From Agrobacterium fabrum (lineage in GTDB: Bacteria > Pseudomonadota > Alphaproteobacteria > Rhizobiales > Rhizobiaceae), in contig QFOL01000210.1 of the NCBI GenBank assembly GCA_003241215.1, positions 1 through 7,004 on the forward strand: a DNA stretch of 7,004 nt, read 5' to 3'. Position numbers and translations under genes: made by a program. Every line of letters begins with the position of its first letter. The first letter of the stretch is position 1. The notes below the pieces were generated by a model. That model had not been told where the DNA came from. It did no database searches and saw only the letters and a program-made list of their open reading frames with translations. Positions 1-6,136 of the stretch are shown one piece after another.

Positions 1-1
1 A

Positions 2-86
2 TGGTACCCCAAGCCGGGATCGAACCAGCACTCCTTTCGGAACCGCATTTTGAGTGCGGCGCGTCTACCAATTCCGCCATTGGGGC
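2..86 (-). tRNA. tRNA-Leu (anticodon CAA)
   Basis: This gene encodes a class II leucine tRNA that reads UUG codons. Read on the minus strand it folds completely. The 7-bp acceptor stem is GCCCCAA/TTGGGGT, with a G-U first pair. There is a D arm, then an anticodon stem CCGCA/TGCGG enclosing the loop CTCAAAA, which places CAA at plus positions 50-52. A long variable arm forms by TCC/GGA around GAAA, as expected for leucine. The T arm is GCTGG/CCGGC with loop TTCGATC. The discriminator base is A, and the 3' CCA is encoded (plus 2-4). All arms are intact and the 85-nt length is normal for tRNA-Leu, so this is very likely functional. It is transcribed leftward, away from the repeat-protein gene. 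Confidence 0.97.
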
Positions 87-92
87 AACGGT

Positions 93-121
93 GGTAATGC
101 CACGGCGTCTATCATGGTCAA
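93..121 (-). promoter_or_regulatory. Putative promoter of the tRNA-Leu gene
   Basis: On the minus strand, CTTGACC (TTGACC at plus 116-121) matches the rhizobial housekeeping -35 consensus CTTGAC. It is followed after exactly 17 bp by ATTACC (plus 93-98), a weak -10. The -10 ends 6 nt before the mature tRNA 5' end, so transcription would begin very close to the tRNA. Spacing and the -35 support the call; the -10 is a poor match. Confidence 0.5.
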
Positions 122-254
122 GGCCATGCGTGCAACCCCAAAGCTGACTTATCCTTTTGAATTGCGCGTGTTTGCGCGCGCGGTTTTCCGTCTTTGCCGG
201 GCCGCCGATCAAAATGGTGCGGAGGGTGGCTGTGCCGGATTGCGACACCTGTAG

Positions 255-381
255 TTGCGGCGTTAGGGTAATATTAGGGACCTCTAATAAATTAGAATAT
301 ACGCAATTACTAATTGAATTATGATGTCAGGGTGGAGTTTCCACGCGGGGCGGGAATGGCCAAACTCATAGGGAGGAAATT
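255..381 (+). promoter_or_regulatory. AT-rich upstream region of the repeat-protein gene with dyads and a direct repeat
   Basis: The 295 bp between the tRNA and the next start codon contain no convincing gene. The part nearer the gene holds several ordered motifs. TTAGGG occurs twice (263-268 and 274-279), 11 bp apart, about one helical turn. An interrupted dyad CTAAT-AA-ATTAG lies at 284-295, and a perfect dyad CAATTA-C-TAATTG at 304-316. AATT recurs at 290, 305, 312 and 317. A short hairpin GTGGA/TCCAC sits at 332-344, probably in the leader. A ribosome-binding site AGGGAGG (370-376) lies 5 nt before the ATG. TAGAAT (293-298) or TATACG (298-303) could be a -10 but no good -35 accompanies either. 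Regulatory function is inferred; no specific regulator can be assigned. Confidence 0.4.
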
Positions 382-1017
382 ATGAGGGCTTTTTCTCGCA
401 ATTTATTGTTGTCCGCCTGCCTGATCCTGCCAATCAACGCCCATGCGCTGGATATCGGGATCGGTGGCGAAAATGGGGTTAATGCCAGTGTTGGCGACAA
501 TGGCAGCGGCGGGCTCGGGGTCGATGCCTCCGTTGGCGGCAGCAGTGGCGTTAACGCCAGTGCGGATGTCGGCGGCAGGAGCGGCGGCGGGCTGGGCGCG
601 GATGTCAACGCATCGGTCGGCGGCAGCAATGGGGTCAATGCTGACGTCAATGCCTCCGTCGGCGGTTCCAGCGGCGTCAATGCCGGTGTGAACGCTTCCG
701 TTGGCGGCTCGGACGGCATCAATGCCAATGTCGGGGCCAATGTGGGCGGTTCGAGCGGTGTCGGTCTCGGTGTCGGCGTCGGTATCGGCGGCTCCGGTTC
801 GACCGGCACACCCGGAAATCCCGGCGGCAGCACCACCAATCCCGGCGGCTCGGGCACGGTGTCTCCCGGCGCGATGCGCAATGCCCTGCAAGCCTATAAC
901 GATATGTCGCGGACCGAGCAGATCAAGCTCGCCCGCCGTTGTGTCGATATTCTGGGCGGCGGATACGATGCGGCGCTGACGCAACTGTGCAGGATGATCC
1001 GGACGGCCTCGCGCTGA
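382..1017 (+). CDS. Secreted glycine/asparagine/serine-rich repeat protein, function unknown
   Basis: This 211-residue protein is not one I can assign to a named family. Residues 1-22 look like a Sec signal peptide: basic MRAFSR, a hydrophobic core, and an AHA cleavage site before LDIG. Residues 23-140 are low-complexity repeats built on (V/I)NASVGGSxG(V/I)NA with a 14-15 residue period, clearest at 74-115. A Gly/Pro/Thr/Ser linker covers about 141-163. The last ~48 residues form a predicted helical domain, AYNDMSRTEQIKLARRC to the end, with Cys187 and Cys203 that could form a disulfide in the periplasm or outside. The start is well supported: ATG preceded by AGGGAGG, with the signal peptide directly after it. 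The gene stands alone and converges on the polysaccharide-export group. An adhesin, matrix or surface-structural role fits the composition but is a guess. The alternating small and polar residues recall beta-solenoid or trimeric-adhesin head repeats without matching a known motif closely. Confidence 0.85.
   Translation: MRAFSRNLLLSACLILPINAHALDIGIGGENGVNASVGDNGSGGLGVDASVGGSSGVNASADVGGRSGGGLGADVNASVGGSNGVNADVNASVGGSSGVNAGVNASVGGSDGINANVGANVGGSSGVGLGVGVGIGGSGSTGTPGNPGGSTTNPGGSGTVSPGAMRNALQAYNDMSRTEQIKLARRCVDILGGGYDAALTQLCRMIRTASR
517..726 (+). repeat. Diverged 42-bp coding repeats
   Basis: Three tandem 42-bp units lie at 601-642, 643-684 and 685-726. Each encodes a 14-residue version of (D/G)VNASVGGSxG(V/I)NA. 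A related 42-bp unit lies at 517-558 (GVDASVGGSSGVNA), and looser copies flank them. Units differ mostly at synonymous sites (Asn AAC/AAT, Ser TCC/TCG/AGC, Val GTC/GTG/GTT), while the protein motif stays nearly constant. This suggests old duplications held by selection on the protein rather than a recent slippage array. Confidence 0.8.
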
Positions 1018-1042
1018 AGCAGGCTTTGCCGGTGTCGGAAAC

Positions 1043-1071
1043 TTCGAAGGGCGCCACCGGCGCCCTTCGGA
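1043..1071. terminator. Strong hairpin between convergent genes, probable bidirectional terminator
   Basis: CGAAGGGCGCC (1045-1055) and GGCGCCCTTCG (1059-1069) form a perfect 11-bp stem with the 3-nt loop ACC. A T-G and a T-A pair extend it to 1043-1071. It begins 25 bp after the stop of the repeat-protein gene and ends directly beside the stop codon of the converging acyltransferase gene, so it can serve both. No strong T-run follows on either side, so it may work through stem strength, by RNA 3'-end protection, or with Rho. Confidence 0.65.
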
Positions 1072-2343
1072 TCAATTGCCCTTGCGTCCGAAGGACAGGA
1101 TTTTCTGTCGCAGGCTGCGCGCAAGGTTGCGGGTGTTGCGGTACATGTCCACCTGCGTGGAAACCTGCCGCACATCCCGGTCGCTGTTCTGGGCAAGCCC
1201 GACGACCAGCGTGCCCATTTCCTGACGCTCCTGCCAGAAGCGGCTCATGATCGGATGATCGGGCACGGCGCAACTATCGCTGCGAAGGATATTGGCGTCG
1301 TCCAGATGCCAGTCGGTCAGTTTCTGCACCAGCAGCTTGCCGGGAGAAAATTGCCCATAGTTTTCGTCGAAAGCGGTTTTCCACGTATAGGCTTCGCCGG
1401 CCGTGATGAAGACGACCATCGAGGCGATGGCGCTGCCATTGAGATCGATGGTGTGGATACGCACCGCATCCGCTTCGGCCAGATTGGTGATCGCCTCGCG
1501 GGCGAAGGCGGCGCGATAACGGTCGTTGACCAGTGCGGTGCGCTTGCGGCCTTTCCAGCCGCTCGCCTCCAGCGCCAGAAATTCCTCCATGCGGTAACGC
1601 ACATCCGCTGGCTGCCGGGTCACGGTATAGGAGAGGGGTCCAAGTTTTTCGAGCTGACGCCACTGCCTGCTCATTTCGCGCAAATGATGCGGCGTAAGCG
1701 CATTTCGCAGGTATGCCTTGCCGTCAAGCAGGCTTTCCAGCATCGGCCGGTGATAGTGGCCCGTCGTCGTCACCGGCAGGTTGCGGCTGAGTGCGATGGC
1801 TCTGAACATGCGGGCAAACGGCCCTTCCAGCCGCACATCCGGCAGCACCAGAACATTGGGCAGGCGCATGTTGCTATCTGACAGCGCATCGAAAAGATTG
1901 TCGAGGGTTTCGGCGGCCCCTTCGGTATCGACCAGCGGCGTGCCGAGCGGCCCGAATGGATTGGCCCAGACGCGAATGATGGAGGGGCCGATGGAAAAGC
2001 CGGGCTTTTCCACGGTAAAGGGCATCAGGAAGCGCATGCGGCTTCTGGCGCCGTTTTCGTCGCGAATGAGGGCGAAGCGCACGGATTTATCGTCGATGCG
2101 CGGCATGGCGGGTGCGAGGAGCCTTCCGGTGAAGAAGACGTTCGCCTCCATGACACGGTTGGACAGGAAGTCGAGTTCCTCCTGCATGTCGTAACCGAGC
2201 TGACCCGGATAGATGCAGAATTCCCGGCCATCGCGGCCCACGCGTCGGCTGCTGTCGGCCACGGGACGGTCACGTTCCGCAGACGCCATCAGCGCAGCGA
2301 TGCGCGGGTCCTGAAAATCCGGATTCTTTGGATCGCTGGACAT
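1072..2343 (-). CDS. FemAB/BioF2-like GNAT-family acyltransferase, polysaccharide-associated
   Basis: This 423-residue soluble protein probably transfers an acyl group to an amino sugar or other glycan precursor. It resembles the CelD/BcsL and FemAB-like proteins (Acetyltransf_6) found beside polysaccharide genes. The recognisable domain covers about residues 205-355. It includes EEFLALEASGWKGRKRTAL (243-261), the typical E-x-SGWKG signature of these proteins, a hydrophobic strand IASMVVFITAGEAYTWKTAF, and the PGKLL helix start. The N-terminal half probably forms the second GNAT-like lobe. The tail is basic and amphipathic, with arginines at 392, 395, 399 and 402. There is no signal peptide or membrane helix, so it is cytoplasmic or membrane-peripheral. 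The open frame extends another 75 codons upstream, but those overlap the flippase gene and encode an atypical Cys/His-rich stretch. The ATG at 2343 follows the flippase stop by 8 bp, with GGAAGGCGG upstream, implying translational coupling. The exact substrate is not visible. Confidence 0.85.
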   Translation of the reverse strand: MSSDPKNPDFQDPRIAALMASAERDRPVADSSRRVGRDGREFCIYPGQLGYDMQEELDFLSNRVMEANVFFTGRLLAPAMPRIDDKSVRFALIRDENGARSRMRFLMPFTVEKPGFSIGPSIIRVWANPFGPLGTPLVDTEGAAETLDNLFDALSDSNMRLPNVLVLPDVRLEGPFARMFRAIALSRNLPVTTTGHYHRPMLESLLDGKAYLRNALTPHHLREMSRQWRQLEKLGPLSYTVTRQPADVRYRMEEFLALEASGWKGRKRTALVNDRYRAAFAREAITNLAEADAVRIHTIDLNGSAIASMVVFITAGEAYTWKTAFDENYGQFSPGKLLVQKLTDWHLDDANILRSDSCAVPDHPIMSRFWQERQEMGTLVVGLAQNSDRDVRQVSTQVDMYRNTRNLARSLRQKILSFGRKGN

Positions 2344-2351
2344 GCTTATTG

Positions 2352-3776
2352 TTACACCGCCTTCCCAGTGTCTTGACCCGCCCGGGGATCGTTGAAGGCA
2401 AAAAGGACGATCCCGAGTGTGCGGCGAATGGCAACATGCAATAGCACAGCTTCCATGCACATGGCTATCGCGACCGCTGCCGCGGCCCCGGCCAGACCAT
2501 AGACCGGAATGAGCGCCATGTTGAGTGCAATGTTGCAACCAAAGATGACAATATAAAGCACAACGCACAATTTTTGTTTGCCGGCCATATTCAGCAATGT
2601 TTCCCCCGGGCCGATCACCGCTTTGGCGAGGAAACCGGCGAAGAGGAAAAACATCAGCTCGTAACCCTGAACGAAGCCGGGGCCGAACAGCGACAGCAGG
2701 AATGGGCCGGCCAGAAGCACGACGCTGCCGACGGCGAGCGACGGCCAGAAGGCCCAGCGTGCGGCCTGGCTGGCAAAACCGGCAAGTCCCTGCCGGTCAT
2801 TGGCCGACATCAGGGCGGCCAGACGCGGTGCCGCCGCCGCCTGCACGGAGAAAAACACGAATTGCATCAGCACTATGGTCTTTGCAGCGGCAAAATAGAT
2901 GCCGACCTGATCGGGCGGCAGATAAAGCCCGACGATCACCACATCGGAATTGGTCATCAAAAACCCGATGCCGTCGATCAGGAACATCGGAAAGGCGAAC
3001 CTTATCCAGTGGCGGAAATGAACCCTGCGGACCGTGCTGCGGAAATGCCGGTTAAGCCGGCGGTTCATGAAGGCGAAATGGAAAAGCGTGGTGACATAGG
3101 TGGCGAGAAGGGCCGTGAGCATGGCCGTCGTCGCGGTTTTTTCCGCGCCGAAACTGATCGCCACCAGCATGAACAGCAAAATCAGCACCGGGCGGATGAT
3201 GTAGGTGGGGCTGAGAGCGGAGACGGCCCAGCCATTGGCGCGCGCCGTGCCGTTCAGCACATCGCCCAGCGCCACCATCGGCAGGGTGAAAAGCGCCAGC
3301 GAAACCGGAATGAGATAATAGGAAGCGATGCGCTCGCCGAAGAAATACAGGAAAACGAAGCCGAAAACCGCAAGTGTGCTGGCTGCCAGCATGGCGAAGA
3401 TGCGTGCCGTCGAGGTCAGGCCCATGATCTTGTCATGGGCGTCTTCCTGACGATAGCCGGGTAAAAAGCGAATGACGGTGGTGTGAAAGCCGAGGCAGGA
3501 AAGATTGCCGAACAGGATTACCAGAACCCAGACAAAGGCGAACAGGCCATATTCGAATTCGCCCATCAGGCGGGCGAGGATTATCTGGGAAATGAAGGCG
3601 ATGCCGGCGCTGACGATGCGCACGGCGAAGGCAACCAGCGCCATGCGCTGGGCGCGGGAGACCTCATCCCTTCCGGAAAGAAGGACGCCGACTTTCGCTC
3701 CCAGCGGCGAGAGCTTCGCGCGCAGGCCTGCGGGTAGGGCTTTTTCCGCCGTGTTGAGGATAGCCATGATCCACAC
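2352..3776 (-). CDS. Wzx-type polysaccharide flippase (MOP superfamily membrane protein)
   Basis: This 474-residue inner-membrane protein belongs by pattern to the polysaccharide_synt/Wzx group, which moves undecaprenyl-linked oligosaccharides to the periplasmic face. About 12 hydrophobic segments are visible, starting near residues 45-68, 76-96, 126-147 and 150-170 and ending with 404-425 and 427-452. Family-like features include the first-helix region VSAGIAFISQIILARLMG and the loop PPDQVGIYFAAAK after helix 7, similar to the P-x-x-VG-x-Y motif of these flippases. Length is typical. The chosen start is a GTG at 3776 with GGAAA about 7 nt upstream; an ATG at 3767, giving MAILNTAEK, is an equally reasonable start and would shorten the protein by 3 residues. 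It lies 47 bp after the membrane acyltransferase and 8 bp before the GNAT gene, consistent with one operon for glycan modification and export. The transported glycan cannot be read from the sequence. Confidence 0.88.
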   Translation of the reverse strand: MWIMAILNTAEKALPAGLRAKLSPLGAKVGVLLSGRDEVSRAQRMALVAFAVRIVSAGIAFISQIILARLMGEFEYGLFAFVWVLVILFGNLSCLGFHTTVIRFLPGYRQEDAHDKIMGLTSTARIFAMLAASTLAVFGFVFLYFFGERIASYYLIPVSLALFTLPMVALGDVLNGTARANGWAVSALSPTYIIRPVLILLFMLVAISFGAEKTATTAMLTALLATYVTTLFHFAFMNRRLNRHFRSTVRRVHFRHWIRFAFPMFLIDGIGFLMTNSDVVIVGLYLPPDQVGIYFAAAKTIVLMQFVFFSVQAAAAPRLAALMSANDRQGLAGFASQAARWAFWPSLAVGSVVLLAGPFLLSLFGPGFVQGYELMFFLFAGFLAKAVIGPGETLLNMAGKQKLCVVLYIVIFGCNIALNMALIPVYGLAGAAAAVAIAMCMEAVLLHVAIRRTLGIVLFAFNDPRAGQDTGKAV

Positions 3777-3823
3777 GCCATCATTTCCAGTTGAATAGGC
3801 AGGCCGATTGTACGCGTTTATCC

Positions 3824-5026
3824 TTAACGAAGGGTTTGGGGTGCGCCCGTCTGTGTCCCGGTATCGTCCAGCACGCGCGGCCTGCGGATACCATTGAACA
3901 GGAAGAGGGCGAGCGGGCTCAGGCGTATTGCCCGGTGCAGCATATAGGCCGTCGCCGTGGTGGCTGCGACGATGATGGCGAATTCCAGAATGGGCGGCAG
4001 TGCGATCAGAATGAAGAGCGTGCCGAAAGCATAGATCAGCGGATGATGAAACAGGTAAATCGTGAAGGATGCATCCGTCATGCGTCTGGCAAGCCGGTTT
4101 GGCCGGTCGAAATAGCGGCAGGCGATGTCGATCAGCAGACGGCTTGCCGTCACCGCCGCAATCGCCGACACCAGCACCTGCAGGGCGGAGTTGGAAAAGG
4201 GATGTTGCAGGCGCAGGGTCACCGCCGCCACGATGGCGCCTGCCGCGACGACGCCCGTGAGGGCCCCCGTCTGGCGAAACCGGTGAAAAAGAGTGCGATC
4301 GCGGTGCAACAGGGCGCCGATAAGGAAGAAGGGCAGGTAGCGCGCATAGGGGTCGGAGGCGCGTTCATAAAGAAGGAGGAGGCTGTTCCCGCTCTTTGCC
4401 GCAAACAGTCCGGATGCATAGATCGCCAGCTCCCATAAGACCGGCGCAGCGCAGAGCACGGTGAAAAACAGGGCGGCGTGCCGCTGCCTCAGATTGTCGA
4501 ACCAGCCTCTGATATTGGCCAGCAGCGGGCGTTCCGCGAGCGACATGAGGCCGGCAAGCAGAACTGAATAGGCAATGAGGGCCGGCAGGAACCACAGATG
4601 CATGATCCACTGTTCGCTCGGGCGCAGCAAGCCGGGCAGGCTCTCGAGGAGCCGGCCGGCGGGAATATCGCCTTTGGCGATGCCGGCCAATTGCAGCAGG
4701 AAAAGCTGCGATGGGCCGAGCAGAAGCACGGCCACGATGAACGGCACGCCGAGGCGCAGAAAACGCTGCCTCAGCCAGTGCATCTTGCCTTTCTTGCCGA
4801 TGACCATGGCGGAAAAATACCCGGCCACCAGAAAAAACGCCGGCATGCGGAAGGTGACAAGAGCAGCGCCCAGCGCGCTCAGAAGCGGGCTGGTTTCGAA
4901 GTCCTTGATGTCCCAGGGAAGGGCGTAGCTGTAAAGCAGCGAGGCGTGATAGGGAATGCCGAGCAGCATGAGGAGAGCCCTGAGCGGGTCCCAGTAATGT
5001 TCGTAGTCTGACTTGCCCGGTTGCAT
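3824..5026 (-). CDS. Integral-membrane acyltransferase, Acyl_transf_3/OpgC-like
   Basis: This 400-residue polytopic protein belongs to the membrane acyltransferase-3 family, whose members attach acetyl, succinyl or other acyl groups to sugars at the cytoplasmic membrane. Visible signatures are the N-terminal WDPLRALLMLLGIPYHASLL with the conserved Arg16 and His27, RMPAFFLVAGYF (60-71), HLWFLPALIAYS (143-154) and the late SFTIYLFHHPLIY (320-332). About ten membrane helices are apparent. The layout is closest to OpgC/MdoC, the glucan succinyltransferase, but O-antigen, exopolysaccharide and nodulation-factor acylases share it. The frame stays open to a GTG at 5077, but that codon has no ribosome-binding site. 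The ATG at 5026 has GGGGGGAAA immediately before it and puts the family N-terminus ten residues in, so it is preferred. It is the first gene of the likely three-gene group. No terminator separates it from the permease gene 81 bp upstream, so read-through is possible. Confidence 0.85.
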   Translation of the reverse strand: MQPGKSDYEHYWDPLRALLMLLGIPYHASLLYSYALPWDIKDFETSPLLSALGAALVTFRMPAFFLVAGYFSAMVIGKKGKMHWLRQRFLRLGVPFIVAVLLLGPSQLFLLQLAGIAKGDIPAGRLLESLPGLLRPSEQWIMHLWFLPALIAYSVLLAGLMSLAERPLLANIRGWFDNLRQRHAALFFTVLCAAPVLWELAIYASGLFAAKSGNSLLLLYERASDPYARYLPFFLIGALLHRDRTLFHRFRQTGALTGVVAAGAIVAAVTLRLQHPFSNSALQVLVSAIAAVTASRLLIDIACRYFDRPNRLARRMTDASFTIYLFHHPLIYAFGTLFILIALPPILEFAIIVAATTATAYMLHRAIRLSPLALFLFNGIRRPRVLDDTGTQTGAPQTLR

Positions 5027-5107
5027 TTTCCCCCCGCGCCGCAAACGCGATCCCGTGCGATCATCGATGACCAGCACGACTATTATTGGAAAACGCTAAT
5101 AAACCCT
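5027..5107 (-). promoter_or_regulatory. Intergenic gap that may carry the promoter of the glycan-export genes
   Basis: This 81-bp gap between the permease stop and the acyltransferase start is the most AT-rich part of the right half at its permease-proximal end (minus TTTATTAGCG and CCAATAATAG). It contains a perfect 10-bp palindrome TCATCGATGA at 5061-5070 and the G-rich ribosome-binding site just before 5026. AATAAT could act as a -10, but no matching -35 is convincing. Neither a promoter nor a terminator is certain. Confidence 0.3.
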
Positions 5108-6001
5108 TCATGCGCCGGAGGGCGTGGGCGGAGCCTTTTTCCTGGGTAATAGATCGAGGACCAGCGCGCAGCCCAAAATGATGATGCCGGCGCCGACGAG
5201 TTGGGGAAGAGAAAGCGGCTCATCCAGCACCAGCGCGCCGATGAGCACCGCCACGACGGTCACGGCGAATTCCACGCTGATCGTCCGCGTGGCGCCAATG
5301 ACCGAAACGAGACGGAAATAGGTGATGTAGGTAAGACCGCTCATCACCACCGCCTGTATGAGAAGATAGCCGTAATCGATAAGGCGGGGCGTTCCGGGCA
5401 GGGGCACGGCCAGAAGAAGCGGCAAGGTCATAAGCCCGCCTGTCAGGAACGAACCGATGGTGATCTCCCAGGAACCGACGCCCTTGAGATAACGGCTGGC
5501 ATAATTGCTGCCATAGGCGGCGCAGATGCAGGCGGCAAGGGCGGCGGCACAGCCGATGATGAAGCCGGTCGTGACGGGCACAGCTGGGAAGCCGACAAGC
5601 AGCAAGATGCCGCCAAAGCCGATGACGAGGCCGGCAAGGCCTTGTTTCGTAAGGCGTTCAAGTCCCCAGAGCTGCGAGATGAGCATGGAAAAAAGCGGGA
5701 TGGTGGCCACCAGAATGGCCGCCATGGCGGTGCCGACCAGCGGCGTCGCATAGGAGAGGCCGATCAGCTGCCCCGCGACCGTGGTTGCGCCGACCACCGT
5801 AAAGGCGCGCCAGCTGGCGGAAAATGCAAGCTTTCGGCGCGCCGCAATGGCGATCAGAAACAGGGTGATGGCGGTGACCAGCGAGCGGAGCGTGACCGCA
5901 CCGATCCAGCCGAAGGCCGCGACGACATGCAGAAGCAGCAGGAAAGACATTCCCCACGCGAGTGCGAGAAAAACATAGGCGGCAAGATCGCGAGGGGCCA
6001 T
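5108..6001 (-). CDS. EamA/DMT-superfamily permease (RhaT/YdcZ-like drug/metabolite transporter)
   Basis: This 297-residue inner-membrane protein has the ten-helix, two-EamA-domain layout of drug/metabolite exporters. The first repeat spans about residues 8-137, the second about 145-285. Family hallmarks are the early LALAWGMSFLLL helix, ATIPLFSMLISQLWGLERLT at the end of repeat-one helix four, the matching FAVTVVAVLIGALVLDEPLS in repeat two with its DEPLS turn, and the final GAGIIILGCALVL helix. A positively charged tail, LPRKKA, follows. The substrate cannot be predicted; relatives export amino acids, nucleobases, or other small metabolites. The open frame begins at a TTG at 6070, but this has no ribosome-binding site and adds a non-hydrophobic leader. 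The ATG at 6001 has GGAAAA 8 nt upstream and opens directly into the first helix. The gene follows the secA terminator and so probably has its own promoter. Confidence 0.88.
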   Translation of the reverse strand: MAPRDLAAYVFLALAWGMSFLLLLHVVAAFGWIGAVTLRSLVTAITLFLIAIAARRKLAFSASWRAFTVVGATTVAGQLIGLSYATPLVGTAMAAILVATIPLFSMLISQLWGLERLTKQGLAGLVIGFGGILLLVGFPAVPVTTGFIIGCAAALAACICAAYGSNYASRYLKGVGSWEITIGSFLTGGLMTLPLLLAVPLPGTPRLIDYGYLLIQAVVMSGLTYITYFRLVSVIGATRTISVEFAVTVVAVLIGALVLDEPLSLPQLVGAGIIILGCALVLDLLPRKKAPPTPSGA

Positions 6002-6032
6002 GAAAGCATTTTCCGGAAGACGATCAGGCTCC

Positions 6033-6060
6033 CATATTGGAAATTGCTGATATCCGTCAA
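6033..6060 (-). promoter_or_regulatory. Candidate promoter of the permease gene
   Basis: On the minus strand, TTGACG (plus 6055-6060) is a near-consensus -35. AATATG (plus 6033-6038), 16 bp downstream, is a weak -10. It lies between the secA terminator and the permease ATG and would give a leader of about 25 nt. The strong -35 and the position are the only support. Confidence 0.35.
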
Positions 6061-6078
6061 CAGCGATCAAGGGGTGTA

Positions 6079-6119
6079 ACGAAAATCGCCCGCAACCAAA
6101 GGTGCGGGCGATTTCGTTT
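6079..6119 (-). terminator. Intrinsic terminator downstream of secA
   Basis: AAATCGCCCGCA (6083-6094) and TGCGGGCGATTT (6103-6114) form a perfect 12-bp stem with an 8-nt loop. A CGAA/TTCG-type extension with one bulged base lengthens it towards AAC/GTT on each side. On the minus-strand transcript the stem ends in GGGCGAUUUUCGUU, giving a U-rich tail. It starts 18 bp after the secA stop codon, the expected place. A similar A/T-flanked stem is seen from the other strand, but no plus-strand gene needs it. Confidence 0.85.
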
Positions 6120-6136
6120 GTCCGTCAGGAACTGCT

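Noticed and set aside
2..86. The tRNA gene as an integration site for a mobile element
   Set aside because: No integrase gene, direct repeat of the tRNA 3' end or phage-like gene appears downstream within the window, and the tRNA's 3' side faces out of it.
54..254. A 66-codon plus-strand open frame overlapping the tRNA-Leu gene and its promoter
   Set aside because: It begins inside the tRNA, has no ribosome-binding site, and its predicted peptide has no recognisable features.
601..726. Possible CRISPR or intergenic tandem array
   Set aside because: The 42-bp units lie wholly inside a coding frame, keep codon phase, have no spacers and differ at synonymous positions.
366..984. Two long minus-strand open frames (171 and 193 codons) antisense to the repeat protein, one rich in Pro/Thr/Leu
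   Set aside because: They are the frames expected opposite a GC-rich glycine/asparagine repeat gene. The periodic Pro-rich sequence mirrors the sense repeats, and the sense frame has a ribosome-binding site and a signal peptide.
2574..3464. A 296-codon plus-strand open frame opposite the flippase gene
   Set aside because: The peptide is hydrophilic, rich in His/Gln/Arg/Glu, as produced by reading the complement of membrane-protein codons. The minus-strand product is a coherent 12-helix flippase.
5061..5070. The palindrome TCATCGATGA as an operator
   Set aside because: A single 10-bp palindrome can occur by chance and no second copy or associated regulator gene is visible, so it is only noted in the gap description.
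5201..6079. A 292-codon plus-strand open frame opposite the permease gene
   Set aside because: It has the same charged, low-complexity shadow composition, while the minus-strand frame has clear EamA repeats.
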